This document shows, piece after piece, positions 21,484-34,321 of a stretch of 64,000 nt of DNA. How positions within the stretch are numbered: the stretch's first letter is position 1; every line of letters starts with the position of its first letter. The translations under genes and the position numbers were made by a program. The stretch is from positions 121,584-185,583 of the forward strand of contig PTFA01000396.1 in NCBI GenBank assembly GCA_003342895.1. Reading direction: 5' to 3'. The notes beneath the pieces are model-generated. The model made no database searches and was not told the origin of the DNA. It saw only the letters and a list, made by a program, of their open reading frames with translations. The stretch is from Casuarius casuarius (lineage: Eukaryota > Chordata > Aves > Casuariiformes > Casuariidae).

Positions 21484-24100
21484 GGGCAGTGGCCTGCAGC
21501 CCTTGCACTGCTGGCAACTGCGCAGACTTCAGTTCCTGCAGAGAACTCTTTTTATTTTTTTTGCTGGAGGAAAGACTGATGTTTCAGGCAACGGTGCTTC
21601 CCTGTCTCGCGGTGGTGACATTTCCCTAATCATCACCAGGCAGTTACCGATGGACTTGCTGCACTTCTTCAGTCTGCCTTTTTTCTTGCCCATCCACTCA
21701 TGTCAGAAGCTCATGTGTTAATAGTAGTGGAGACCTTGGGAAATGTTGCTTTTCTGATCCTGAGGAAGTGAATAGTTAAGCTCTAATGACCTGTTTTGCT
21801 GCCCATCTGTAAGGATGGAGGAATGGACACAGCTTCTTTTCCCACCCCCCCAGACACAGCAACGCAGCTCCCGTGGCCACTGTCCTCCTGCCCTGGAAGA
21901 CAACCCTGCAGCTGAGCTTCAGAGGCAGTTCTGGCTCCAAAGCAATCCTTATGCACCCTTCTTGCCTCACCACCCAACCTTGCACATGGCTGGGCGAAGC
22001 CCCAACTGCCTCAGCCTGGTGCTGGGGGTCATTCTCCCCAGCACTTTTGGTGATAAAAGGAGAGTTGGTCTTTCTGGAGGCCCTGCTTTACAGGGCTGGT
22101 TCCCACTGGAGAAGCTGCAGGCACAGCAGAGGCCTCTGGGTCCTCCGAGTCAGTGGCCTTGTTTCCCGACAGTGCTCTTCTCCTTCTGCTGAAGCCCAGC
22201 TGCGGTGACCCGGGGTGAGGGCCCTGCGATGCTCGTCAGGCACAGGAGGATGACAGCCAAAGCTGGGAAGGATTAAAAGCAGCGGGGAGGCTGTTGGACC
22301 CCCTGCCTGCTGCAGCCCTCTCAGCAATGGTGCTGCCCACAGCGAGACCAAGGGACAGCCCCGAACAGCCCTCCCTGGGTGTTGGGTTATTGCACGTCCT
22401 TGTGCCCACAGCTGCCTCTTCCTCCATGCCCAGACAGTGGCATCTCTTCCCACCGCCCCGTGCCCGGTGGCCACGCTCATCAGTGCTCGGCTTTCCAGCA
22501 TGCCGCCTTGCCCAGGGTAGGGACACGGCACGAGGGGAGAGCGCTTGCACCTGCCCGGGCACAGTGGCAGCTCCCGTGCAGCAGGGCTTTTCCCATCCCT
22601 AAATGCCGAGGTCACAGGGATGTCCTAACCTCAAGCAGAACAAGCAACCGCTGCTCAACCTGTATCTATACATATCTGTTGCGATGCATGTAGGTATGAA
22701 TACTATGCCTGGCTGGTTCTCTGAAGCCTAATGTTTTCCAAGAGGCTTAAAATAATCTGTGTAGACAGAAGCCCCTGCAAAGAGGGCTTCTTAGTCTCCT
22801 TGCTAAGAGCTGTGCACTGCCTGTGCTCATGTGAGATGCCTTTCTGGTTACTGCTGAAAGCAGTAGCCAGCAGTGAGCTCATGGGCACCCGTATGCTCAT
22901 ATATGAGAATCACAGAAAGACTTGAGCATCCCTTTTGCTCTACTGCAGAGACTTCACCCAGCTTTCAAAAATATCTATATTATGCATTTCTACGTAGCAA
23001 CAACATATTTGGGTGCTAAAAAGTCACATTTTTGTTTCCTTCTAAACAAGTTCTCTGTGACACTACAGAGAGGGGATAGTCATTCAGGAAAAGCCATTTA
23101 GCACCAGTCACTTATTTAACACTATGCTTTTTTTGTAAAAAATAAGGGGATAGTAATATATTAATAACGAAGTTGTTGAAACAAACTTCAGCTCATTTCA
23201 AAATGGACTTTCCTGCACCCTGGGAACACTCTGCTGTACAGAGTTACCTGCAAAAGCAGCTCTCCCCAGACACAAAGCTTTAAAGCAGTGCATGAATCTT
23301 ACAAGGCCAGCAGTGGTCAGGCTTTCTCACCAATAGGAATAGATAAGTAAGAAAGAAATTGAGAAGCCGGTGATTTTTTAGCCATGTCAAACAGGCCGAC
23401 AGCTTGAAACTTCAAAGCCGTTATCACAGAGTGAAGCCACAGTGATGTGACACAAACACTCCTTGCTTTTCAAGGGATCCTTATCAGATCGTTTGACACA
23501 ATCTCAGCAGTCCATGTGATACGGCAGTTTCCCTGTCACCATACGTGTTTTATGCACTGCCTTGTTTTGCTTATTTTTCATACAGAATAAATTATTTAAA
23601 TTATTTCCAAGATAAAGCAGTTTGTTTCCAAGGGATTTTTATGTTCTCTTGAGAATTGTTTCTTTGTTCATGCTATGGATAGCATAGAAATTGCTCAGCC
23701 ACCATGGCTCTCAGCTTAGGGTTTTGCTGATTTATGGAGAAGAAATTGCTTTCATTTAGGCTTTGCTAGCAACCTTTATAAGGGCAAAGACTACTTAATC
23801 AGAACTTCAGTAGAACCTTTTTTTTTAGATCGTATGCCTGTGTAAGTGTAGAGTTTGATATGTGTTTCAACTTGGAGCTGAAATGCAGCCGTAGATCTTT
23901 TACAGAGAGGAAAAAAGTGGAGAAAATGGATTTGTGTGTTAATGAACTGTGCCTGAATAGACTTAATTGTTCACTTCAACAATTTCTTAAAGTCCTTGTA
24001 CCTTTGTAAAAAAAACAATTTAAAAATGGGGATAAAACACATTTGTGCAATGAAAACCAAATGTAACTGAATAATAAATATCTGTTTAGAGTTTTACTTT
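21484..24100 (+). other. CORO2A: CORO2A 3' untranslated region
   Basis: No further splice acceptor or coding frame follows the stop codon. The first 1.1 kb is GC-rich with overlapping meaningless ORFs. From about 22.9 kb the sequence turns AT-rich, as many long 3' UTRs do. AATAAA occurs at 23586-23591 and again at 24073-24078. I infer the end just after the second, which has T/GT-rich sequence downstream. The end is an estimate. Confidence 0.65.
24073..24078 (+). terminator. CORO2A: Probable main poly(A) signal of CORO2A
   Basis: A canonical AATAAA hexamer lies in AT-rich sequence and is followed within about 40 bases by TTTTACTTTTTTG and TTGTTGTTTTTT, which resemble the downstream U/GU-rich element. 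A second AATAAA at 23586-23591 could give a shorter 3' UTR. Confidence 0.6.
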
Positions 24101-27100
24101 TTTGATACATGCAGGATTGTTGTTTTTTACATTATAATTACATTTTTGAAGTGACTAAGAATTAAGTGGAATAAGATGGTTGAGGACCTGTGCAAGCTCA
24201 GGAAGAACTATTATCCCTCTTTCCTTTCCTTTTGTGAAGCTGTGCCCTTATGTTAGTCAGCACTGGGTCCTACACCGTGTTATGCGTGCAGACCTGTCTT
24301 TGAATCTTTTCCATCTGCCTCTGGTCCCAGGAGGTGGTGGTCATTTCAAGCCTCTTGGCTGCTGAGTTACCTCTTTACAGAGACCCTCCAGCCAACAGGA
24401 GACAGCGGGTGATCTCAGTTGAGGACCCCGTGGGGCTCCTTGGTGTGTCCCAAGTGGTTGTGGACCAGGCAAGAGCAGCTCCAGCTCCAGGTGTGAGTGG
24501 GTTGGGATCATCCTGGGTTCCCCCATCCCAGACATTGAGGTGGCTTTCAGACATACCTGGCCTGCCCTGGAACATATTTTCCCCACATGATTCTGTCTTC
24601 AGGAGAGCATTTCAGAATGTGAATCTCTGTCGCTGTTGCAGGGAAGCTGGGGGTGATGCACAGGCACAGCCAGAGGGTTTGTTAAAAGGAGAACTCATTT
24701 GTTGGGAATTTTGCACAGTTCAATGTGCATGGTGGGGAATGGACCCTCTCAGGGAGGGTAACTGGTTGCTAAGAAGGCGTCTTTGCTGAAAAGGGTCTCT
24801 AACTCGGTGTCCTTCATGTCCTGAACCTGGTGCAAGGAGTAGGTTGCCTCTGCAAACAGAGGCAGAGCCGTAGTTTCCTGTGTAAGGGTTAGCTGTCTAC
24901 TTCTGGAGAAGAGTCCCTGAGCTTCAGCATAGCCTTCTTTAAAGTGCCAACAGAGCCCTACCGAGCATTTATCCTTGCAACAACTTCTCCAACAATGTCC
25001 TCAGCCACCCATTTGATGTTTGCATTAGGAGTGCTATTGGCATCCATGGCTTTCTGAAACATGCCTTCTCCAAGGACACTGGGTCTGAAGATGACCAAAG
25101 TTTCCAGTCCAAGTGGCAGTAGTTTCAATCTGACACCTTTTTGTCTGGATGTGAATTTGAAATCAGATGGGCTGAAAGGAGATGGCTCTGTTTCGGTGTT
25201 CTCGGAGGGAAAGTCAGGCTGGACTCCAGTGCTCAGATCTTCCTGATGCTAGAGGGGATGGTTTCTGGTGGGAAATCATGAAGGTCATGTGGTTTCTCTC
25301 TTATAAATGTCTTTGTGCTAAAACTTGCTGGTGGGTCTCTGGGTTGGGGCCATGCAGCCACACTTGCCCTGAAGACAAGTGCCACCCCAGTTTGGGTGCG
25401 ATCAGCAGCATATGGCTGATTCTCATTCCCATAGGCCTCGGGTTTTCAGTTCCCCCTTGACCTTTTGTCTCTTGACTCTTCCTTTTGTGTTGCCTTTCCA
25501 GTTCTTATCTCAACCCCTCCCCAGGTCTCCTCAGAAAATAGTGTATAGAGGAGGCAAAGATCCCTCTGCAGAAGCCCTAGCCACCAGACTGATGGTGTAG
25601 GCTTTGGCAGGAGCTGTCTTTGCTGTTTTGCCTTCCTCTACTAAAAAATACACTGCTGTGCAAAATTTGTGATGAAGGTCTGGGCAGGCTAACTGCATGG
25701 AGCCCAACTGCAGCTGCCAACTGGTGATTGATGGAGAAGGCTGTAACAACCCGCTGCCAAGGACCAGGTCAGTCACTATTGAGCAGCTTGTCTTAGGGCA
25801 GCATGGGACTTGTTCCCACCAGTGCTGCTTGAAAGAGGCATTTTCTATATGGACAATGATAGTCTTTCAAATATTCTGCATGGAAACCTCAGCTGAGCTT
25901 GGCTTGGGTCTCACTGCTCTAGCACAACTGCTTCAGGAAGAGCTCTGGTGAAAGGGACTGAAATAACCGAGCTTTTGGGGTGGCAAGTTTTAGTTGCTCC
26001 ACTAGGACTGAATATTTTGAACTCCGTGGTCAAAACTGTCACTCTCGCCACCTATACCCTTGTTGGAGATCATCTGCAGACCAAGGGCTTTGCTGGGCCC
26101 TCTCTGTGATTTCCATGGTGTGCACACTGTTACAGAGTCCTAAGATTTCCCCCGCAAAATCCAAAGCCTCTTTTGGAAATCAGACTGGAGTACTCCATCC
26201 GCCTAATTCCTCAGAACTAACGAATGCAAAATGAAAAGCGGGCACAATATTTTGTGATGTGGAAGGAAGACTCAGTTCCCCACATCAATTCAGAGCCTGC
26301 AGTGCCCAGGAAGGGAGACCACAGCCCAGGAGAGCAGCTGCAGGGAGGGAGGGCAGCAGGAGGCTGGACATCACAGGGGGCTTGGAGACCCAGCTCCACA
26401 CCTCAACACCCTGAGAAGCCCATGGGGAGCCAAGCAGGGAGCAGCTGCGGGAAGGCATAAGGGGTGGCTGGGGGGCAAGAGATTGTTTCCTCCTTGGCAA
26501 AGAGGTTAGGACACATTTTGGCATTGGTTTAAGGGTGCTTGTGCATGTATCTCCTCTGGAAAAAAACCCGCTGCCAGGTAATGGAAGGGGCTGGTCACAA
26601 CTCTGCTATGTGTTTTTCTTTGCCAAGCACAAAAACATTTCTGATTGAAAAGCACATTATGACCTTACTGAAGAAAACTAGTCCTCATTCCCCTGCATGG
26701 TTTCAGTAGCCCCACAGCACTGTCTCGCATGTATTTGCAGCTCCTGTAAAGTGTGGAGGATCTTTCCTGCCTCTTCCCAGTGCTCCTCGAGCCCTGCAAG
26801 CAGATGATTCCTCAAGACCCCCTTTTTCAGAAGAGGCAGAGGCCTGGAGCACAAGGTGAACATCTGATGTGTGTGGTGTTAAACCCAGAACGCAAATCAC
26901 CCTCCAGGGCTGTGTTTTCCTCTCTCTTTGTGGCCTGGGGGCACCTAAACCTGGGTCAGGAAGGTGCCGATGCTGTTCCTCTTCCTCCTGCAGGGACCAG
27001 CCATGGCTGTCTTTTCCAGCTTGGCTTTTTCCTGAGCAGCGAACCCCCCTGTGACCTGGGACCCAGCCTGAGGCAGTGCCTGCTGCATGGCCTCCCTGAC

Positions 27101-30100
27101 TGCAGCACTGGATTCCTTAGGAGACAAGAAGTACAAGTTGATTGGCGACTAATTACATGTCATTAAGAAGTCAATAGATCACTTTGATTCTGACTGTATT
27201 TAAACCATGGGCATTGAGCAGTGGTCCCCTGTGACACTGGAGCAATCAGAAATAGTAACCAGGTGTAGGGACACTAGTTCACTTAGCATCGTTTCATGGA
27301 GCAGCATTAGAGGCTGCGGTTATCCTAGGGACAACATCGCCGTGACCTGTAACCATGTTTGCACACAGTTTGGCTTGCCTTAGGAACGCTCTGCCCTGTC
27401 ATCACGTAGTGCTACCACTGGTAATGAAGGCCCTCAGATACTTGGGTTTGGGACCAGCCACGTGCATGTTTCTAGCATCCTCATGCCATAAACACTCAAA
27501 GACCAGATTTGATATCTCCATGAACTGATGAGATCTCTCATTTCACTGTAGTTGTCTCTCAGATGTGTATAGCCCAAGGCTGCTTATTAAACACTTGGTC
27601 CTCTGTCCAGGGATGTGGAGTTACTGATAAGGGAAGAGCGGAGGAAGCTCAAGATCAAAACAAGTGAATAAATAAGCTGGGAATAGCTTAGAGCATAGTT
27701 TTTTGACAACTCTTTGCTCTAGCAAAATACCGTAAGTGTGGAAATAAGTCACAGATGCATGCCATCGAGCAGGAATCATCTCCCATCCTCCCTTGGAGGG
27801 AATGTGCTGCAAATTTACACCATCTACCTCTTTTGGCAACTCCAAGGTCAATGGTGAGATTAGGAGAAAAGAGATTTGATCTTATCCAAAGCTGAGCCAA
27901 ATATGCTTCTTGAGTCTCAACTGGATGAATAAAAAGAGCAAGAGTTCCCTCTTGAAGTAGCAAAAAACCTTTTTAATGTAACTCCATTAGCAGCATTAGA
28001 ACTGCTGAGCATCTCATGTGGCAAAGGAGTTCCTCCCCTCCATATACTGGCGGGGTTCAAAAATACACTGTGATCTATTGGGATGAATATGTAACTTCTG
28101 GGCTGTTACTTTTTTTCCCCCATAATCTTTCAAAAAACTACCTGATACGCAGTCACATGGTAAAGAATTTGGTCTTCATCTCTCTCTGGGTCTGGCCTGG
28201 CAGACATACGTTTTCTCCTTTAGAGAGGATGCTGGTATGTACAATGCCTGTGCCCAGAGTGCATGGTTACTCCTGCTGTGGTGCTATTGCATGAGTAGAA
28301 AGCCTACTACATGTTATAACTTGGTTTTAAATAGCCTTATAAGCAGCCAAGGCTGCCCATCTGGTGCACATGCCTGCAGGCCGAGCTGCTGTCCTCCTCT
28401 GTCCTGGTCTAGCACTTCACAGACTTTCTGAGTTTGGCTTGTGCTGGATGTAGTAATGGTATGAAAAAATAATGACTAAAACTAAATAGGGGCTGTCAGA
28501 ACAAGTGACTGTGCTTCAAAAGAGGCAATTAACTCCAGGAATCAGTCAAGGTACAGTCGTCTACTTATGGCCTTTGGAAATGTGTGTATGGAGAACCAAT
28601 AACCTTTTATCAGCTCCATCATCCCTTCATTTAGTCTATTCATTTATCTTCCACTTGCACCTAACAGATTATCCAGACTGCTATAACTTCTTAGAACCGA
28701 AGAGCGGGACACATTCATGCGTCTTTTAGAGTAAAAGCCCACAGGCAAAGGAAATGACTGGAATGTCTCCAAACTTAACTCCGTGCAGTGAGTGGAAGAA
28801 GATTCTGAAGTTCCTGATCACAAGGTTGGTTAAAACAAACAATATTCTTCAGTTTGTTTACACCAAAAACCCACAAAAGAAATAGAGCCCAAACCTACTT
28901 TGGGCGAAATACCTAGGGCTGAGCCATCAGGAAACAATTAACGATGCCCAGTTTTACTGATGTGTCCTTTGGAATTTGCTTTACGATGGACTCTGAGAGG
29001 ACCAATGGTGAGTTTAGCATCAATGGGTATTGCCTTCAACTTTTCATTTATGGTTTTAAAACAACTTTCTGCATGGTTTACCAAGCTGGCAATGTAATCT
29101 GCGTAACTAATACCAAATAGATAAAATTGTTTATTAAAACATGGCATTTATTTTTACAAATACACACTATTGATATCATCGTGCCAAGGTCTTCCTTTTC
29201 TAGGAAGCAGTTTTCTAAGAAGGAAACATGTGATTCCCTGGAAACACATCTCTTTTGTCACTTCTTCATAAAGAAGTGGGAAGGCTCTGCACAGGGTCCA
29301 CACTGACAGCCTCTCCAGAAGTGTAGCTACAGAAGGTCCCAGCGCTCTCTGAGAGCAAGTGCATTGGCCACTGCTAAGCTTGTGCCAGTACAACTGGGCG
29401 CGTAATGCTGCGCAAAGCTGTGGTCAGTGCAAGTGAAATTTACGTCTACGTGTTGAAGAAGTCCCCGCAAGTGATGTGCATCAATGTACAAAATTCTTCA
29501 GTGCAGAATGCCGACCCCAGTCCCTTTGCAGAACTGGTCCTAAATTGTTATCACCACACCCTGCTCAGCCTCAACTGCCAAATGAGTGATGGAGAGCACA
29601 GCTCAGGCAGTGGAGAGGTCTGCCTGATAGAAGAGCATACACTTACTGTTTCTGACATCAGCATACAATATTCCCAGATGTTGACATTTGTGCTGGTCCT
29701 TCCCAGCCCAGTCTTCGCTGCATGTGCCATCAGCTCCCCCAGCAGTCGTACTAAGCAGCTTACATGACTGATGCTTTATGCTGCTTCTTTCCCAGTCGTA
29801 ATCTGTAAGTTTTGTTTGATTTGGAGTTTCTCTCACAACAACAGCTCCTTTTGCGCAGGCTGTGAGCCATCTCAATACCTGACATGATGTGTTTGAGCAG
29901 TCCTTCTCTATATCATTACGAAAGTCTCTTTACCATTTTTTTTTAACCTTACTGCAGTTCTGTGTTTGGAGTTTACATGTTTAATTGTTCCCTGAAAATT
30001 AGTTAAAACACAACGTGCTCCTTTGTCTTGGGTCCACCCTGTCCTCCGACACCCCCAGAGGTCACTGTTTGATTTTTTTCCTTTTAGTCCAATTGTGAGC

Positions 30101-31392
30101 TACCTGAGTTTTGGCTCCTTCTTCTGGGCAGAGTGCCCCTTGCCCTGGGAAAGTGTGCTTTGGTTAATTTCAGAAGAACTTCTCAGCAAATCCCTCAGGA
30201 GTATACCACATTATTTGCTTTCATCTGCTTCTTAGACTGTTGGTCATCATCTTTGGACTATCTGTTGTTTGTTTGCGCTTTCAACTTTCTGTCCACGTTA
30301 ACATGTGTAGGTTTCAATTTTTGTGCATCTCCACACCAACCGTCCTCCTGTGAATATCCTTTCCTATATCACCTTTCAGAACAGGATTTAGCTCTGGAAT
30401 TACAACCTCATCCATCCTCTAATATAATCTCTGGCTTCAGCCTCATCCATAGCATGACAGAGGGGGCTGCAGTGACTGAAAAGCAATTGTGTGGATCCCT
30501 GAGGAAGCATTCAGACCTGATAGGAATTGTCCTAACAATTGCCCCTGCACAATTCCAGCTCTGACATGGGTCCGATGAGTCGCACGTGATGCCTGTTGAG
30601 TTAGGATGCTGGAGACAGCAGTTTCTCAGTGGGGATGTCTCAGAGGCTCACCTCTGAAGCACAGTTTAGGTGATGAATTCAGATTGAGCTAAATCTGGTG
30701 TACTTTGGATTGTCTAACATGCACAGAAGGCACTCGCCCGCCTTTCTGCCCCGGAGGCACTTCAGACGTAGAGGCTCTGCGCAGTGACTGTGCCCTGAAT
30801 GCAGGCACGACGTCTTCAGAGCTTTCCCTCCTTCAGGTAGACCTTGGTTCTCATTCTTTAGGACTCTTTACAGTGCTGCTGTTAATAAATGTAAGCACTT
30901 GCAAACTGGCTCAGTGTTAATTTTGGACCGTTAAATGGGAACTGCCAAGGAACATACATCCCAACCCAGAGCTTTCTCCAGATGCTCAGAAGCTTTTTCC
31001 TGATGTAGGAGACAATCCCATACGTCACCTCCACCCAGCTATATGATGTCTGTCTTGATTTCCAAGCTGGAATATTTTGCTTGCTGCAAATCCCATCAGA
31101 GTGAGAGCTAATAGTCTGGCCATGACCACACATCAGATCATTGGACACTGGCCCATTTCTCCTCCTGTGAAACACAGAAAATGTTCACTGAGTGAGAAGA
31201 CTCTTCAAAACTCAAGCAAGCTATTCACATCCTCTGACTCTTTGCTAGCCTCTCTCTTCATCTTTGTTTCATGTCCTTGGCTGCATGAGAACTTTTGCCA
31301 GTAGCACAAATACAGTCATATTTTTTACATTGGCATGGGATTGTCAAAAGTGCTACTGGAGGTATCTTTGCACCAACATGAACTCAATCCTT

Positions 31393-31448
31393 TAGCTCTC
31401 TCAGGAAGTGAAATCTTGCCTAGCTCTCTCAGGAAGTGAAATCTTGCC
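31393..31448. repeat. Perfect 28-bp tandem duplication
   Basis: The unit at 31393-31420 begins TAGCTCTCTCAGG and ends AAATCTTGCC. It is repeated without a mismatch at 31421-31448. The identity points to a recent duplication or, less likely, an assembly or sequencing artefact. Confidence 0.95.
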
Positions 31449-32545
31449 TGGATATGCTGGGCTTAAGAGGGTTTCCTACTACAGCTGTGCCTGTATGCAC
31501 CTTTCCTAGTGGGCAGGAGGTCATAGGCCTGACTGGGGCATGAGTATGGTCATAGCCTGTTCCCCACTGTGACATGCAAGGCTTCTGGCAAGCTCCAAAG
31601 CAGGAAACGGTAACAGAGAGGGGTTTTAGTACAGACATTATGCCAACAGTACCTTGCTTCTCTCTCAGTGGACACTACAGCATGTGGCCTGGAGGCAGCC
31701 ATACACCAGCCAGCTGCCATGCTCAACTTCTTTTTAGCAAAACAGCAAAACAGAGAGAAAGAATGAAGGGAAAGTTTAGGCTGGTCAGGACATGGAGAGT
31801 CAAGAAGGAGGAAATAGCTGTAGGTATCTCAAAGCACTCACCAGATCTGCTTTGCCCTGGTCTGCCACCTTGCATGACTTGGACAAGTTGATCAGTTGAT
31901 TCTGGCCACAGTCTACAAATCTACAAATTACCAAGCAACAATTACCCTGCCTGGCATATTTAGCCTGTAATTTCTTTAGAGTAAGGACATTTTCACATAT
32001 GCCTCATAAAGAGCATCAGGGACATTCTTCACAGTACTGGACAGAAACTAATAGCACCAGTAATGTCAGACCCTTCTCCTTGTCGTCAAAATCCCCTTTG
32101 TCAGTAGCCTGACAGAAAGGATGCATCATTCTAAAGGCTTGAACTTTTCAGAACTCCGCTGTGCATCTCACATTTTAGAAGAGTTTTCTAAGAGGAAGAT
32201 GCAATTATCCTCGGTACAGAAGCAATCGTCAAAATGCCTCTACAGAAAGGAGAATAACAGTCTTTAGTTATGGTTGCTGCAGAGTTAACCCCCAGTCTAC
32301 CATTTAAAGCAGCTGTTCCTTCTCTCTCTCTATTATAAGCATGAGGGACAGAGGCAAGCTATTCAAAAATTGGATGGGAAAAACAGTGTTGCAGACATGC
32401 CTGCTTTGCAAAGTTGTGGGAAAGACCAGCTATAAACAACTCTCTTGGCTATAGACTATGGCGCACAACACAGTCTATCTCTTAGTGCTGCAGTTGTAAT
32501 GAAGATGGGTTTTGGAAAGAGGCTCGTCATATCATGATAGTTATG

Positions 32546-32600
32546 CGGGTGCTTTGAGCAGTGGGTTGGACTGGGTCACCTCTAGAGGACCATGCCAGCC
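32546..32600 (+). repeat. Short CR1 3'-end remnant, forward
   Basis: GTGGGTTGGACTGGGTCACC followed by TCTAGAGGACCATGCCAGCC corresponds to the CR1 3' segment GGGTTGGACTAGATGATCTCT...GGTCC...CCAACC. Only about 55 bp remain. Confidence 0.65.
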
Positions 32601-33405
32601 AGCAGAGTGCCATGAGAGTATAGCCAGAGAAACGTGTGACTCCTGCTATCGTTTTCTCTGACCCTGTGCTCCTTCCTGTGGCCAATGTTAACCATCAGGA
32701 TATCCCACTGGTTGTTATCAGCTTGTTCTCCAGCAGGACCTGTAATTTCTCCACAGAGCCAAACCCCAGTCCCGTGATGCTGAGCTCAGTGCAAGTTGCT
32801 CAGTGCCAGCATGGAGCCATTTGCACAAGCTGGGGTCTTTTTCCCAGGCCCGTAAGAAGGGAAGCCCTGCAGGTTCCTGTTGTTTGCACTTATTGGCTAT
32901 CTAAGATTGGCTAACAGAAATGCTCTACCAAGACCTGCTCAAAGAGAGAGAGCTGTAATGCTGGGGGGTGTCAATGTGGAGTTTCCTTAGGAAGGCATCA
33001 GGGCAGAAAGAAGGGAGCCAGAGTGCCAATTACCACATACATATGAGGGTGCATCCGCTCATTTCACCTGAGCAGAAGGAAGCACAGAAGAATTAACCCC
33101 CTTCCCTTCTATCAGCCATCCCCAAAGTAACATGATCCAGAGTTTGATTTAACAGACATGGCAGCTAATTCAGCCTGGAAACCGCTTCACCAGGATCATC
33201 CTGTCGCGGCCAGTCCCAGAACTAGGGACAGGGGAGATTTGCGGCACCTCTCTCTGCTTGCACAGAGACAGCAGGGACTGGGTCAGTGCACTCAGGAGAA
33301 ACTCGCTGCCCCAGCTTGGTGGGGGGAAGATCTCAGCCCCCACCATGCAGTCCAGCTGGCACTGCTTGAAGTGGTCAGAAAGGTGCAAGACACACATAAG
33401 CACGT

Positions 33406-33406
<1 letters not shown>

Positions 33407-33456
<50 letters not shown>
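33407..33456. repeat. (CA)25 microsatellite
   Basis: Twenty-five uninterrupted CA dinucleotides follow a GCACGTG sequence. ORFs reading Thr-His or Cys-Val repeats across this tract are artefacts of the repeat. Confidence 0.98.
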
Positions 33457-33458
<2 letters not shown>

Positions 33459-33675
33459 GGAAGGCAGGAGGGAGACACCAGCACTGATCATGCAGTGGTA
33501 AAACATTCCTGAGAGCTACAGGCTGCAGTTTTGTCCTGGCCACGCTGCTCAAAGAAAGAGAAGTAGGCGAGCACAAAAGAGGGACAAAAGAGTAAAAAAG
33601 GCCAAAACAGTGCATGCAATGCAACGTATTCAAGCCTTTCTCTTGCATTGCCTTTGCCTGGATGGTAAATAAAGT

Positions 33676-33965
33676 GGAGGAGGAGGTGGGGGCCACCTCG
33701 GGGAGCCCCCCCGTGCATGCAACCTCCCGGGGGGGAGCCAGCAGCCGGACAGCCGGGCGGGGGCACAGAGGCAGTGCCAGGGAGCAGAGCCAGGGCACAC
33801 CTCCCGTGCCGGGCAGCAGCTCCGGAGGCAGCCGCGCAGGCAGCGGGAGCGCTGCAGCCGGGCCGGCGGCAGCGGCGGTGGGATGCGGAGAGCATCTCCC
33901 GGTGCCACGGCTGCCCTCCCTTGCTGCAGGCAGGCGGCTGCGTGCGGGGAACCCCCCGCTTTTGT
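33676..33965. promoter_or_regulatory. CHRNA8: CpG-rich block, probable CHRNA8 promoter/5' UTR
   Basis: This is the most GC- and CpG-rich stretch outside exons (for example GCCGGACAGCCGGGCGGGGG and GGGCCGGCGGCAGCGGCGG). It lies 280-570 bp upstream of the CHRNA8 start codon on the same strand. GGGCGGGG is an Sp1-type GC box and no convincing TATA box is placed before it. The promoter role is inferred from position and composition; the transcription start is not determined. Confidence 0.6.
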
Positions 33966-34242
33966 GGCTGCACTAGGAAAGGCTCGGGGCTGCCTGGGCA
34001 TGTGAATCCCCAGTGAAGTAGCCAGCCCCTTCAATGCCTGGGGTTACTAACCCAGCACCGAGCTGATTTTGCTCCTGGGCACTAGAGAAATGCATGAGCA
34101 AATGTGCTTCTCTCACTCAATGCGAAGCTGGCTGGATGCCTTATTACTGTAATTGCCAAATCCATCAGTCACCGTGGGCTGCCTCCAAGACTTCGTCCTG
34201 CTCCAGCCTCTGCTCCGGAGGGGCAGCCAGCCTGCTCCGACA

Positions 34243-34321
34243 ATGCTCGCAGAGAAGTGTTTGGGATTTGTTTATTCTGCACTCTGTCTCTGGGCATCCT
34301 TGTTCCTGTCTTTCTTTAAAG
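34243..34321 (+). CDS. CHRNA8: CHRNA8 coding exon 1, signal peptide
   Basis: The exon holds 79 coding nt and leaves one base for the next codon. Donor GTAAGC is strong. MLAEK is a short basic N-region; [19 protein letters not shown] is a hydrophobic core; cleavage would fall in the following KVSQQ/GES. The ATG has A at -3, and no other in-frame ATG occurs in at least the preceding 90 bases. In the alpha7 family the first intron also interrupts the signal peptide region, which supports this exon. Confidence 0.78.

Larger units (their letters stand above)
24110..33670. other. Intergenic region between CORO2A and CHRNA8
   Basis: About 9.5 kb in which I recognise no exon on either strand. It contains a small CR1 remnant near 32.55 kb, a 28-bp tandem duplication at 31.4 kb and a (CA)25 repeat at 33.4 kb. 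In human I recall TRIM14 downstream of CORO2A, but no RING, B-box or PRY/SPRY motif is visible here. A minus-strand ORF at 28938-29147 and a plus-strand ORF at 29405-29767 are unrecognised. Confidence 0.6.

Noticed and set aside
22088..22615. 175-codon minus-strand ORF
   Set aside because: It lies in the GC-rich part of the CORO2A 3' UTR and overlaps equally long ORFs in other frames; no domain is recognisable.
29405..29767. 120-codon plus-strand ORF in the intergenic region
   Set aside because: I see no domain, no Kozak or promoter support and no flanking splice sites; chance length for this GC content.
24110..33670. Expected TRIM14 gene downstream of CORO2A
   Set aside because: No RING, B-box or PRY/SPRY motif was found on either strand in the translations available.
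33158..33973. Several long ORFs on both strands around the CA repeat and CpG block
   Set aside because: They consist of Thr-His/Cys-Val dipeptide runs from the microsatellite or of GC-rich low-complexity frames; GC-rich DNA lacks stops by composition.
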